In this document: piece after piece, positions 53,481-64,000 of the stretch | Layout: the number at the start of each line of letters is the position of its first letter | How positions within the stretch are numbered: position 1 is the stretch's first letter | Position numbers and translations under genes: made by a program | Notes under the pieces: model-generated | What the model saw: only the letters and a program-made list of their open reading frames with translations | Database searches by the model: none | What the model was told of the DNA's origin: nothing | Assembly (NCBI GenBank): GCA_033032175.1 | Contig: CM065320.1 | Coordinates: 6,634,001 to 6,698,000 of the forward strand | Reading direction: 5' to 3' | DNA: 64,000 nt | From: Saturnia japonica | Taxonomy: Eukaryota; Arthropoda; Insecta; Lepidoptera; Saturniidae

Positions 53481-53939
53481 ATGAAACTGCAGAGGACTAT
53501 ATAGTTGGTTTTACTACTGTCCCAGTTTGTTTTTTTTTTAATTTTATTTTTATATTGTATTAAAATGTTGTGTGTAATTTCTTAATCGTTACGCACAAAA
53601 AGACGCTTCAGGCTAAATGTAATAATGATAAAACTTTAAAAATAATCCCAATTTATACATTTCCGTTCAAACAAACTTAGTTCCGTTTTTCTTCTGACTG
53701 TATGCCATCTGAAATAAACCTTTTTAATCCAAATTTAGTTTAATTAGTTTAGTTTAATTTAAATTTTGCAAACATAAACATATTTAGATATTACCTATTG
53801 TCTATCATTATTCCTTTTAGCATTAATAGAAATTACAAGATAAACTAATAAGTCAAGATCAAATCGATATTGATACAGTATAACAAATATTATTCCTATA
53901 TTTATAAATAGTTGTTATTCCGATTATATACATTCGGAC
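53481..53939. other. Gene-free AT-rich stretch
   Basis: Nothing recognised. Confidence 0.35.
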
Positions 53940-54275
53940 AGTGTGAAGTTTCGCCGGGATCTTACTAAAGCGAGTACACAATACAAATTATTAAGAGTGC
54001 TCGGCATCACGGGAACGCTTTCAGAAGTAATGAATTAGAAAAGTTGCGCAGCACTTACGCGGATTGAGCCACGCCGCCCGCGCGACTCGGCGTCGCGCCG
54101 CTCGCTACAATATTACTTTAATTAAATCTATTTGAACAACAAACTTTAATTAAATTTCATCCAGCAGTTAGGCGTCGCGGAGGAATAATCGCGCAATTAG
54201 AGCGGCCGTGAGCGTCGCCTTACACGCTCCCAGTTAATTAACTCACTTGGGCCGACCTATCCGACTGGGGTCTGT
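53940..54275. promoter_or_regulatory. TAATTA-rich, CpG-containing island, possible enhancer
   Basis: It contains ATGAATTAGAAA (~54030), TTTAATTAAATC (~54117), TTTAATTAAATTT (~54145), GCAATTAGAGCGG (~54194) and GTTAATTAACTC (~54233) around the CpG-rich GAGCCACGCCGCCCGCGCGA. There is no coding frame or transposon mark. It is the densest of the homeodomain-core islands here. Confidence 0.3.
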
Positions 54276-55711
54276 ATCAACAATACACTCACGACATATG
54301 TACGCTATTTGTTTATTATGTATAATTAATTTATGAAAGAATTCTTAATGACGATTAAAGATTTTAAATTAATTAATGCCTATGATGAAATAAAGATAAT
54401 TTGATTATTCATAAACATTGAATGAATGAATGAATACTTTATTGCATTTTATGTCGTACACTGGCGAGGTTAAGGCCACAAGGCATTTCCTTTCAGCTAG
54501 TCGGAGGTATTGAGGGACATTAATATATTTTTGATGTGAAAAATGTAATACGGCGGGTCAGACCAGTTGTTGGCCTCAATATTGGTGGCCGTTGGCGTGG
54601 TGGTGCTTTAGTCCCAACGTTGGCGGTGTGAAGCCGAGTTCATTTTTTAAATAGACATATTGATTCATATTAACGTTTCATGTTAAAACATGAATTATGG
54701 ATTTATCGTTGTAAGTGTTCTAAAGAGCTATTCAATCTAATACCCTCTTCTCCCTTCCACAACAGAAACAAAAAACACACGCGCCGGGCTTCGGAGTCAC
54801 AATTTTATAGTAACCTCCATCTCGGCACGAACTAAAAAGTTCTCTATGACTTTTATCTTTATCGTACAGTGAACCCGTAGAAACTTCTCCCGGCCAGTGT
54901 TGTTCCTTCCTTCTTACAACATCGGGTCTTTTAAGCGTAACGTGAAGAGAGATTTATGCAGGCCGGCGTGACAGCGGCGACCGCCGATGGATTTAGATTT
55001 CTTGGTGGTCACCTTTATGTTTGGATTGTGTAGTGCTTACCACCAGGGACAGTACAGTCAATGTGCCGAGCTATTATAAAAAATCGATAGATTAAAAGCG
55101 GTTGGTAGAGATCACGACCACCATATACATAGTAACAAAATAAACGTCTTCACAGTTAGGTACTTTCTTTTGGTTTGTCGTGTTTCGGGATTTCCCAGTG
55201 CATTTTTTTTTTTTACTACGGTTATTCACATCTGCTGGGCGAGGGAGTCCCGTGACGGTGAACTGTTTTTTACAACTCGTATTAGTTATCTAAGGATAAA
55301 TAGGAAATCGAATCAGTAACGCATCATAACAACACTAATAGAGTTATACTCAAACTGTCAAAAATAAAATAAATGGTTGGAAGGGGTATAGATATAATGT
55401 AATGTAATAGTAGTGTTTTGACGTTCATAAGTGCCTTCTTAGGGCCTAAATTTAATAAAAAAAAATTATTTTGATTTTGCTGAGTAGGTATTAATAGAAC
55501 GTGATTATAATCACAAAAGTTGTTTTAATCAAAACAGATTTTTAATTAATTGAAATCCAAACAAATTTAATTATCTATAATACTGTATTATAAAAAAACA
55601 AAGAAGGTATTTCTCTAATCAAAATTTATGAACAGTTTAATAATTAAGGTAAGATAGGGTACCTGTATTATTACTACTGGACGCTTGTTCAGCTGCATAG
55701 ATATCAATCTA
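54276..55711. other. Gene-free stretch with repeat scraps
   Basis: (GAAT)4 at 54418-54433 followed by TACTTTATTGCATTTTATG looks like the 3' tail of an inverted LINE/SINE (to ~54655). 54990-55215 holds SINE-like modules (TTCTTGGTGGTCACC, TTTCTTTTGGTTTGTCGTG) shared with 44165, 48285 and 57896. The rest is AT-rich. Confidence 0.35.
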
Positions 55712-57012
55712 CAAGGTGTCCAGAAAGGGTATCGGGTATTTGTAAGTTCAATGAAACAAAAATTATTTGTATGCAATAAAAAAGTTTATTGTTTATTATT
55801 AGCATATGAATTGGAGAATTATTTGGAAAAGATGATGTTATCAAATGATGACCGTTACGTTGCTGGCACTCTTCTAAACGGAAACGAAGATTGGCGATAA
55901 CACGTTGACACATAGCTATCGATATTGCTGCCATTTCTGACCTGATGTTTTGCTTTAACTGGGTTAGATTCGTCGGATTGTTTTGATAAACCTTACTTTT
56001 AAGGTATCCCATGCAAAATAGTCAAGCGGGCTAAGGTCGGGGCTTCTGGGAGGCCAGTTGATGTTACCCCTTCGCGAAATGACTTTATTAGGGAATAATT
56101 CGTTAACAACTTCCATTGAGTCATTTGAGGTATGGCAAGTGGCCCCATCTTGCTGGAACCACGTTCTTGAGTTGAAACCTGCAAACTCCTGCAACTCTAG
56201 GACCAAAAAATTTCGCAACATATCGCAATAACGGTCACTATTCACATTAATTACTCGGCCTCGTTGATCTTCATGAAAATAAGGACCAATTATGCCTTTA
56301 GCAGACATAGCGGCCTAAACAACGACCTTTGAGCTATGCAAGGGTCGTTCATGCTTTCGTCTCGGATTCTCCACTGCCCAGTACCGACAATTCTGCTTAT
56401 TAACATGACCATTCAGGTGAAAATTTGCTTCGTCACTGAACAGTATGTTGTTAAAGTTGTTAAATCGCTGCAGCATTTCGTTCGCAAAATTCAGTCGATT
56501 AGCATAGTCCGTATCCTTCAATTCTTGAACCAATTGAATTTTATAGGCTTTTAAATGTAAGTCTTTCTTTAAAATCGAATGTAAAGACGATTTTTTGATG
56601 TTCAACGCTTGGCTTCGCTTTCGGATGGATAAAGACGGATTTTGACGAACCGACGCCTCTACTTCTTCAATTGTTTCTTCATCGCGAACTGAACGAGGAC
56701 GACCAGAGTTTTGAATTTTAACTGTCGCACCTGTATTCTCGAACATCCTGATCCATTTCCTAATGCTATCGTCACTTGGCGCGTGGCGTGTACAATATTC
56801 CGCACGATAGAGACGTTGAGCAGTCACTATTGAATCACCATTACGATAATACGCTCGTACGCAAAATGCGCGATACGTCCCCGAGTACTGTTCCATCGTG
56901 ACTAAAACTCCACAAAATGGCGGACGCCACGAACCCCTCCCCGCACCCTTTAGACGCCCCGTTTCGAATATGGCGCGAAAACAAATACCCGATACCCTTT
57001 CTGGACACCTTG
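55712..57012 (-). mobile_element. Complete Tc1/mariner-superfamily transposon (DD41D-type)
   Basis: A 1301-base element with terminal inverted repeats of ~32 bases (CAAGGTGTCCAGAAAGGGTA then TCGGGTATTTGT), flanked by TA at 55710-55711 and 57013-57014, as the superfamily requires. It encodes one transposase on the minus strand. The gene has only a nonsense codon and a frameshift, so the copy is fairly young. Confidence 0.92.
55790..56896 (-). pseudogene. Tc1/mariner-type transposase, one stop and one frameshift
   Basis: It starts MEQYSGTYRAFCVRAYY (helix-turn-helix N-terminus), then HAPSDDSIRKWIRMFENTG and NSGRPRSVRDEETIEEV, the GRPR hinge. The DDE domain has its first Asp in ILFSDEANFHLNGH, the second in TWFQQDGATCHTSN and the third in WPPRSPDLSPLDYFAW. 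By count ~41 residues separate the last two Asp, a DD41D spacing. A TAG at 56312-56314 replaces the Trp expected after SSKVVV. A one-base shift near 55990 moves the end into another frame (YLKSKVYQNNPTNLTQLKQN ... FRLEECQQRNGHHL). It would cut and paste the element at TA sites if intact. Confidence 0.88.
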
Positions 57013-58563
57013 TATTTTATGTCTGGATTTGCAGTCTGTAGCGAGTGTACCTAACTTTAAATGTCATTATTTGTTTTATGGATATCTCTCATGATCATAC
57101 AATAAATAACATTAAAACCAGTAAGGAAACTAAAAGAGAAAAATTTAATTACAATAAGTAGGCAACCAAGATACGATATAACACGGTACTCTAATCATTT
57201 TTAATTTTATGTCCAATATAATTCTCCATTAAGTGATTGGATAGTTTTCCTACGTCGGTAGGACATGACTATTGTCTCCGTTGGATTGCGATCACCATAC
57301 ACAAGGTGTAACGTAACACATGCCTTAATGTCACGCAATCCAGTATCAACCGGCTTATCTCTAGTAATTAAGTGGGTTGGTAGAGTATCTGTCGCGACCA
57401 CTATGCACTAGGTCAGTGTTTTACAGCGTGTGCACGAAAACTCTATACCGGGGTCACGAAGCTTTTAAAAAAATATTTTTATTAATATTATGTTAATAGG
57501 ACATTTACGGGTTAACACAAATTACAAAAAAAAAAACCCTTATATGACTCACATTCATGTTAAGGTAGCGCCTGTTTTTCGTTAACTAATTTCTACCCTC
57601 GTGGATCCGTTTTTGTTACACTTAAAATTAAAAATTATAAAAAAGTCGGCGTTTGGCGATGCAAATATATGTCTGTTATAGACTAATATTTTTATACTTA
57701 ATTATGTATTTAAGACGATACCTAAACATAAAAATTAATAAAAATATTATACGGATTTGATATAAGTATGTAACAATAAAATATTGGTAACAAAAAAACG
57801 GAGGATAGGGTTGCGAAAAAAAAAGTCTCACTAAGGGGTCGCGTCATAACAAAGGTTAAAAAAGTCCTGCTCTAGGTGATAAACCCGTTACAGTGACTTT
57901 CTTTTGGTTTGTCGCGTTTCTAAATCAGCTAGTGTATCTATATTATTCATTTGGCGAGAAGCTTGCTGTCTGGCAAAACAGTGATGCTGATCTCTTGGTG
58001 GTCATTGCACTGTGCTGACCATCAGAAAATTTTTCGACATTGACACAGAAAGAGAATACTGACATATATCTGAATTTAACAACCGACCGAAACATATATG
58101 GTTAAAAAGATATACAGGTGAGTGAATATATTTCATAATAATTAATAAATAAATGAAAATAACCAAGAATCGTGATGTGACAAGTAATGGAACCGCACTT
58201 TTGCGAGTTATTCGATTAATACTCGTAGAAACACAATGGGACAGCGCAGTGCTTAAAATTTTGTAGGCAGCGCTTCAATGTGCAAGTTTAATTGTTTTTA
58301 CACAGGTCGTACCGCGCCGCCACCCGTGTGCGTGTCACACTTTCTAACCCCACTTTAATGATTTGTTAAGTAAATATGGTCTAATAAAGCAAGGCATCTT
58401 AAGCAGTCTTAATTCCCAATCTCCCAATGACTCCATGGCCTTGTTTGAGACTGATTGTAATAAAGTTTGGACCATCATCGTTTGTTTAGAAAATGATTCT
58501 GTTTCTGGTATTCATAATATTCGAATTCAAATCTGTAAATATAACTTATGTAAAATATTATTA
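57013..58563. other. Gene-free stretch with repeat scraps
   Basis: 57340-57420 and 57896-58030 hold fragments of the SINE-like family (TTTCTTTTGGTTTGTCGCG; GATCTCTTGGTGGTCATTG). 58285-58350 is GC-richer and unidentified. No gene. Confidence 0.35.
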
Positions 58564-58800
58564 CTAGCTGACCCGTGCGAATACATCGCACATTATAGAA
58601 TGCAAACAATCTGACAGCTCAGTTATGGTTGTTAAACAGAATGTTAATAGATGGCACCACTCACGTATTAGTTGAACGTCATTTCTTTGATGGCATTCCC
58701 ATTTTAACGATAACATTAATTTTAAACAATATATGTCAGTAGCGTAAAACGTAAGCTTTAAAATAATGTTTGAATCATTAATTTTCACGAAGAATAAAAT
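58564..58800 (-). repeat. Helitron-like 3' end and adjoining sequence
   Basis: On the minus strand it ends GTATTCGCACGGGTCAG plus CTAG (58564-58567). The internal DNA is unlike the other families and the 5' end is not defined. Confidence 0.45.
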
Positions 58801-59383
58801 TAGGGTAGATATGGCGTTTCCACAAAAACATCATTAAAAAATAAGATAAAAAGATTAAATCATAATATCAATCATCACGATATTAATTAATTATAAGCGT
58901 TACAATAATAACAAATAAATAAATAAATGTAGGTACTATAATTATACTTCAAAGACTAGGTAAGTTAAGCACACAATAAATAATATTGTGATCAACATAA
59001 TAATTGATGTCTCCAGGTATACTTGCAAGTACTTATTGGCCACTTGGTAAACTGTAAGACGACTACTAATCATGTAAGAATATCGCGTACCGAGTAAAGT
59101 GTTCGTCTACTGATCCATTATGCGCACATCGTAACGTATAAATAAAGGCAAAAACTCGCAAGATCCATTAAAAGTATTGCTACGATATACTAGTGATATA
59201 TGGATACTCCCGGTCCGCATATTTTTATATATTTGACACACTGCTATCGTTTTACAAATAAGTAGATGGTTCTGTACTTAGCATGTCACGACGCGACGGT
59301 GGGAAGAATTCTTTCTTGATGGTATGCAAAAAAAAATTCTATGAGTATGTTTCATTAGAAACATATGCTGTTTAACCGTACGT
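58801..59383. other. Gene-free AT-rich stretch
   Basis: Nothing recognised apart from simple AT-rich runs. Confidence 0.35.
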
Positions 59384-60242
59384 GGGCTGTTCCAAAAATT
59401 GTTAGTGAAATGAAAAATAGAATATAAATAAAGCTTATTTCAACTACTTAGCTACTTTTCAGTGTAACTTTCCAACTCCAATGCACGTATGGATTCGGGT
59501 GAACCAGCTTTCGAAACATTAAAAAAATGTATGTTGCGGGTGATCGAAAAATAAGCGCCGAAATTCTTCGACGGCCTATTCTGCAGTGTAAAATTTTCGC
59601 CCACGAAGCATTTTATTACCGTGGGAAATAGAAAAAATCACATAGAGACAAATTTGGACAGCATGGAGGATGGGATAACATTTGTACCCCCGAAGTATTC
59701 AAATAGTCCATGGTTTTAGAAAATGTTTAAGTGGGCGCATTATCTTGGTGAAAAAGAATGCGACGGACACCGCTCACTATTCAACACCACGGGATTTTTA
59801 CTCTTCGGCGAGAGAATGAGTTATCTATCGCGAAGCAAGCTTTCTAACTTTAAGGTGTTCATGCAGGATGGTGGAAACTGCCCGTAATCCCATCTTCAGT
59901 TCAGCCTGAATCCCTCGATGCGTAATATAAATATTCTCCTATAATAGCCATTCTACCCTGGTGACATTTTCACGAGTTACTACAGTTGTAGTTCAGCCGG
60001 GTCTAGGGTCATCGTTAAGGTTCTCTTGACCACGTTTAAATTCAACAAAACCAATAAGTAACTATTGCTAACGCAAGAGCAGACTTCCCAAATGAAGCTT
60101 GTAAATTTTCGAAAGATTTTTTGAAGACCTTCGTTTATAACCATAAAAAATCATAGCACGAAAAACTTCCAGCGAGATGTTCATTGTTGCAAACAAAAAA
60201 GAGATAGTATTTATTCTGTGGCTAACAATTTTCAGAACAACC
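59384..60242 (-). mobile_element. Decayed mariner transposon with an internal deletion
   Basis: The ends are GGGCTGTTCCAAAAATTGTTAG and, on the other strand, GGTTGTTCTGAAAATTGTTAG, a mariner-type inverted repeat. TA follows the right end (60243-60244). The minus-strand transposase relic inside is riddled with stops. Confidence 0.75.
59460..60184 (-). pseudogene. mariner transposase relic
   Basis: Readable blocks on the minus strand across frames: VEFKRGQENLNDDPRPG, TRENVTRVEWLL, ITHRGIQAELKMGLRAVS, TILHEHLKVRKL, THSLAEE, then FHQDNAPT, TMDYLNTSGVQMLSHPP and NKMLRGRKFY. These are the order and words of mariner (DD34D) transposases. The stretch between THSLAEE and the second catalytic Asp, normally over a hundred residues including the first Asp (TGDETW), is missing. 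Many stops and shifts. Confidence 0.75.
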
Positions 60243-61912
60243 TAGGTATACTTATCTAAACTATACCTACTCTATGCATATTTTTGTTAGCTTATGCAAG
60301 TGCGACAAACTTTTTAGGTGCATTTAAAAATGGTATATACATAGTATGGTAAAATATAGTATAATAATTTAAAAAATGTACCTCAAATTGCACGTACTAA
60401 ATATTATAATAGTAAGTATTTAGTTATTATGAATGCTATTTATTTATAAAAAAAGGTTAAGTCTTTAATGCTTTAACGGTTTTAATACTTACTCTTTATT
60501 CCGTGGTTTTAATTGAACTAGCGGTCGCCCAATGATCGAAATTCGACTAGCGACTTTTTAATCATAGACTATTTTCTGTTTGACATATAAACAATGTACT
60601 ATTATATCACTTACTGTCACTTTTCATTGAGTGACAATGTCAATATTTTGGGGGGTCTAAGTTCGATGGCATTGGTCAAGTTAGGATTCGAAGTATTAAT
60701 TTATTTTATTTTAATAAATTGGTAACAGATATTATGGATAAATCTTAGCTTTTTACACTCCTTTTCCATAAAAACTTTAACCATGCAAAATCTCACAGTC
60801 TTTCGTGCACGCAATATGCTTAAAAAGGGGTAGAAATTTTTTGCTTCACGTAGTAATATAATGATGAATTGTGGCAAATTTGAGTTGAGAATGAACAAGT
60901 TATCACATCGAACAAGTGAAATTGTGTGTTCAAGTTTTTCTTAATTTTTAATGTTTTCTTATTAACTAACTAGGTACTAAGTAACGATAAAAGTGTAAAA
61001 ACGTTCTGGAAATTTAGTTTACTATAATTATTAGTTGCTTTGGTAGCAATCTTTGTACGTTGTATAATGGTACAATGATGATACAAGTGTAAAAATATGT
61101 GACTAAACCTTGGTGACCATAGACTCTCAAACCCAATAAAGTTGTTGATTTACTCATATCACAACCTGGATTTGTTTGTCAGTCTAGAAGTATACCGTCC
61201 ACTGATATTCAGTACACCTGCATGACGGATTATAACGACCTTTTTAGTTTGATAATAAGGTCCATACCAAGAACTGTGATGCAATCCGCCTAAAAAAACA
61301 ATTTAAACAAAAAATATTTCGTTATAATAAATTAAAGTCATATCCTTCATAAGCGAACGTCGTTCGACACTTCCGTAAGAGAGTAAGCTCTATAAAGGAA
61401 ACAGAGTGAGCACATTGACCGAGAGCTTGTGCCAGCCTTGATTTGGCCGCACTCTTACTTACACACCCCCCAATGCTTTCCACAACATACAGTAATGGCT
61501 GTCTGAATTAATGCGTAATAGTTGACAAGCAACTATGAAATAATTCAAGGAAAACTTGTTTTTTTTTTTTTTTTTATCGAGAACAGTATAAGAAAACATT
61601 ATTTATTTTTTATTGCTAATTATATTATACGTAGGTATGTTATAGACGCAGAAGTGCACACGACATCATTGAATTGAAAAACAATTTCTAAAACTGTCGT
61701 CGTCTCCGTTTTGTAATATCAACTTTTATTAATCGTAAAATATTCTTGGATTATATATATTTAATGACAGGACTTGTGACGAATGAACTTTATGTAAACT
61801 TTATAAAAAGGTAATAATTTTTAAATTATTTGCTTTGTGTACATTTAATAGAGTCACTATAATTATTTTTCTCACATTAAAGGGATATTACTTTGTATAT
61901 GATATTTTAAAA
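60243..61912. other. Gene-free stretch
   Basis: AT-rich unique DNA with a poly-T run at 61560-61576. 61370-61500 has mixed composition (GAGAGCTTGTGCCAGCC) but no recognised element. Confidence 0.35.
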
Positions 61913-62547
61913 TCTATACTAATACATATAATAAAGCGGATTTTTTTTTCTTTGTTGTTTAAACACGCTAATATCTGGAACTAACAGTCGGATTCGAAAA
62001 TTTCTAGTCTAAAATGATAGCCAGACTCTCGAAAAATAGTATAGACTATTTAGTATTAGGGTACAACTCTCAGATAGCCATAAATATTGATTTTTGTTAC
62101 GTAAGTCGGAAGTCGAGGCCCTTCCGAACTGACTTTAGCCGCGTGCCTGGCGTAATCGTTAATGATACGGAAATATAATGTTCCAGAATAATATTGTTCC
62201 TTTGTATTCTAAAAAAAATACAGCGATAGCATATGCTTGTCTTTTGTATTTATGTATAAGTAAATTATACTTATGTATAAGGCTTATGCCACAATAAGAT
62301 ATTTTGTGACAAAGATTTGTTGAAAATTAACAAGTGATTTATAAGCATTATTTTTAGACATGGCATATTAATCCTTACAAATAAAAGTTACTTCATCATA
62401 AAGACAATTTTATAAAGTTAAATTTTGCTCTTTAGAGTATGCTATTTGGATACATAGTTTAGGAGATAATGAAAAAGAACAATTATGATAGACTATATGA
62501 GTGCGTTGGCGGCGCGGTGTTTGTCAGAAAATTAATATTGCAGCTAG
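61913..62547 (+). mobile_element. Helitron-like element (family 2 relative)
   Basis: It begins TCTATACTAATACATATAAT and continues TTTAAACACGCTAATATCTG and GGAACTAACAGTCGGATTCG like the family-2 5' end. It ends TTGCAG plus CTAG (62544-62547). 635 bases, non-coding. Confidence 0.6.
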
Positions 62548-62894
62548 TATTTTAATATGTATGTAGATTGTAAATGAAGTTTGTTTATATCTTATAATAC
62601 TACTATAACTTTAGTTTATTACCGTACTAATAAAAGCTGTTTCTTTTTGATCAGTTTTCTTGACAGCGACTCTAGCTTGTAAATATATGAAACTGATAAA
62701 CATAATTATCATACTAACCTCCAGGAAAAGTAATACTCAAGAGAGACTAGTATAAAACATAAATGTTTTCCATCTAAGGTATATGAATTAATACGGATAC
62801 TCGCTTCGTGATTAGGTGTCGATAAAAACTATCATCTACCTGTCTAGATTAGCCATGTTGTGCAGTTGTGCTTACAATAAAAATACATTAGACA
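62548..62894. other. Gene-free AT-rich stretch
   Basis: Nothing recognised. It ends in the ACA duplicated by the following MITE. Confidence 0.35.
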
Positions 62895-63547
62895 CTAAGG
62901 CTGAAATCTATAGAGCGTACTCAGTCTTGGCTTAGCTCAAACTTCGCTAAGAATTTACTCAGCGCAATCTTAACTTTCGAATTTATAGTCGAGTTTCGCT
63001 AAGCTTGAGCTTAGCTCTAGATCAGGAAGTGTCTGAAGGACTGTTAAATTTCTTCAACTCAAAAAATAAATTAATTACGAATTATGTATAAAAAATTGAA
63101 AAGCTATTTAAAATATAATTTAAATTGTGTAATTGTATAATAGTATAATAATATTCAACTTGCTTTAAAGTAAAAATGACAGATTATTCGTACATAAAAA
63201 AAAGATTAAAGTTTCAAACCAATAACGATAAACAACTGCAAACGACAGGAATAACAAAACGCGTACGTTATAAAAACAGTCACTTCTTTCTAGTAGCCAA
63301 TAAGAATCAAGCAATACAGATAATTTAAGAAGTGTATAAAATCACTGTTAGGTAACTATTATGCTATACTATTTTTTTGTCGTATAATACCCAAGTTTTC
63401 CGTAAGTCGTCAAATTCTATGACTTGAACTTTACTCAGGCAGAGCTGAGCTAATGCTAAGCTTGCGACTATAAATTTGAATTTCGGAACTTAAGGCTGAG
63501 TTAAGTCTGAGCTAAGACTGAGTACGCTTTATAGATTTCAGCCTTAG
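62895..63547. mobile_element. 653-base MITE with long imperfect inverted repeats
   Basis: The left end CTAAGGCTGAAATCTATAGA and the reverse complement of the right end CTAAGGCTGAAATCTATAAA continue through GCGTACTCAGTCTTAGCTC-type sequence for about 130 bases per arm, with repeated AGCTTAGCT/AGCTAAG words. ACA flanks both sides (62892-62894, 63548-63550). The interior is AT-rich without coding capacity. Superfamily not assigned. Confidence 0.75.
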
Positions 63548-64000
63548 ACAGCCTGATGAACAAGACTTGGAGGCTGCATCAACAAAAACCTCATAACTCC
63601 TATAGAACTGTTAAGATCTTTAACACAAGTTGAATTTTATTAAGGTTTTTCGACAGTAATTTATAATATTTTTATGGTATTCAAAGACACGTGCAAATGT
63701 ATTTGACTATAAAGATTGTATAGAAGCAATTATAAGGTTAGTAAGGCCAAGAAAAATATTATATTTATTCTGGTTTGATTATGAAATTTTTCTGCGTATA
63801 CAAACAATACTCTAATTTTTTATTAAATACTCATGTAAATCAACAACAAAAATCAACCAAAAAAAAAAAAGAATAACATACTATTAATCTTGAATTTCGT
63901 AAAAGCGTACTGCATACAATGGACATAATTATCGAACGAGCTTTTACTTTTTCCAAATGACAACATACATAATTGCTGCTCTACACGGACAATAATTTGG
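63548..64000. other. Gene-free AT-rich stretch
   Basis: Nothing recognised. Confidence 0.35.

Noticed and set aside
54418..54655. Complete LINE or SINE
   Set aside because: Only a GAAT tail-like repeat and ~200 bases of unclassified sequence; no coding motif or second end.

Overview
The window looks like nuclear DNA from a moth or butterfly (Lepidoptera). It is strongly AT-rich and carries several Helitron-like elements with the lepidopteran 3' end (GC-rich tail running into CTAG), tRNA-derived SINEs, jockey-, CR1- and RTE-type LINEs, Ty3/gypsy and Ty1/copia elements, Tc1/mariner fossils, hAT and PIF/Harbinger MITEs and a satellite array. I found no convincing host protein-coding gene, true tRNA, rRNA or CRISPR array. 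Every long reading frame belongs to a mobile element.

Layout. 1-5750: transposon debris, then a 3.7 kb satellite. Its ~144-base units alternate 141 and 148 bases (289-base dimer), and a higher-order unit of ~1429 bases is present twice plus a decayed part. 5750-16450: SINE, Helitron and DNA-transposon fragments separated by unique AT-rich DNA, with one TAATTA-rich island at 9.65-10.06 kb. 16.46-18.24 kb: 5'-truncated CR1-group LINE (-). 19.48-20.20 kb: Helitron-like element. 21.2-21.7 kb: PIF/Harbinger MITE and SINE. 22.80-28.00 kb: full-length Ty3/gypsy element (-) with two identical 277-base LTRs, spoiled by one frameshift just before the RT active site. 29.12-31.59 kb: Helitron-like repeat split by a 1722-base element with ~330-base terminal inverted repeats. 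32.2-33.1 kb: RNase H end of an I/R1-group LINE. 33.37-34.67 kb: hAT MITE, a TAATTA-rich island, a small TIR element and a 70-base hairpin. 35.5-36.45 kb: Helitron and an RTE-like LINE tail. 36.5-43.4 kb: triple nest, a copia element inside a Tc1/mariner-type transposase gene, whose transposon sits inside an older repeat. 43.85-48.35 kb: candidate solo LTR, Helitrons and repeat fragments. 48.74-51.58 kb: jockey LINE (-). 51.78-52.88 kb: Helitron with a solo LTR inside it. 52.9-54.3 kb: further TAATTA-rich unique DNA. 55.71-57.01 kb: complete Tc1/mariner element with TA target sites, transposase broken twice. 59.38-60.24 kb: internally deleted mariner. 61.9-63.55 kb: Helitron and a 653-base MITE.

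The genes do not form a cellular pathway; each set serves its own element. Several insertions can be ordered because their target-site duplications are intact: TGC for the long-TIR element, GTGCT for copia, ATTA/ATCA for the solo LTR, CTATAAAC for hAT and TTA for the MITE. Short high-complexity islands rich in TAATTA cores lie between the transposons and could be developmental enhancers of a gene outside the window. That is an inference, and only cross-species alignment could test it. Family names rest on motifs read by eye, not on database searches.
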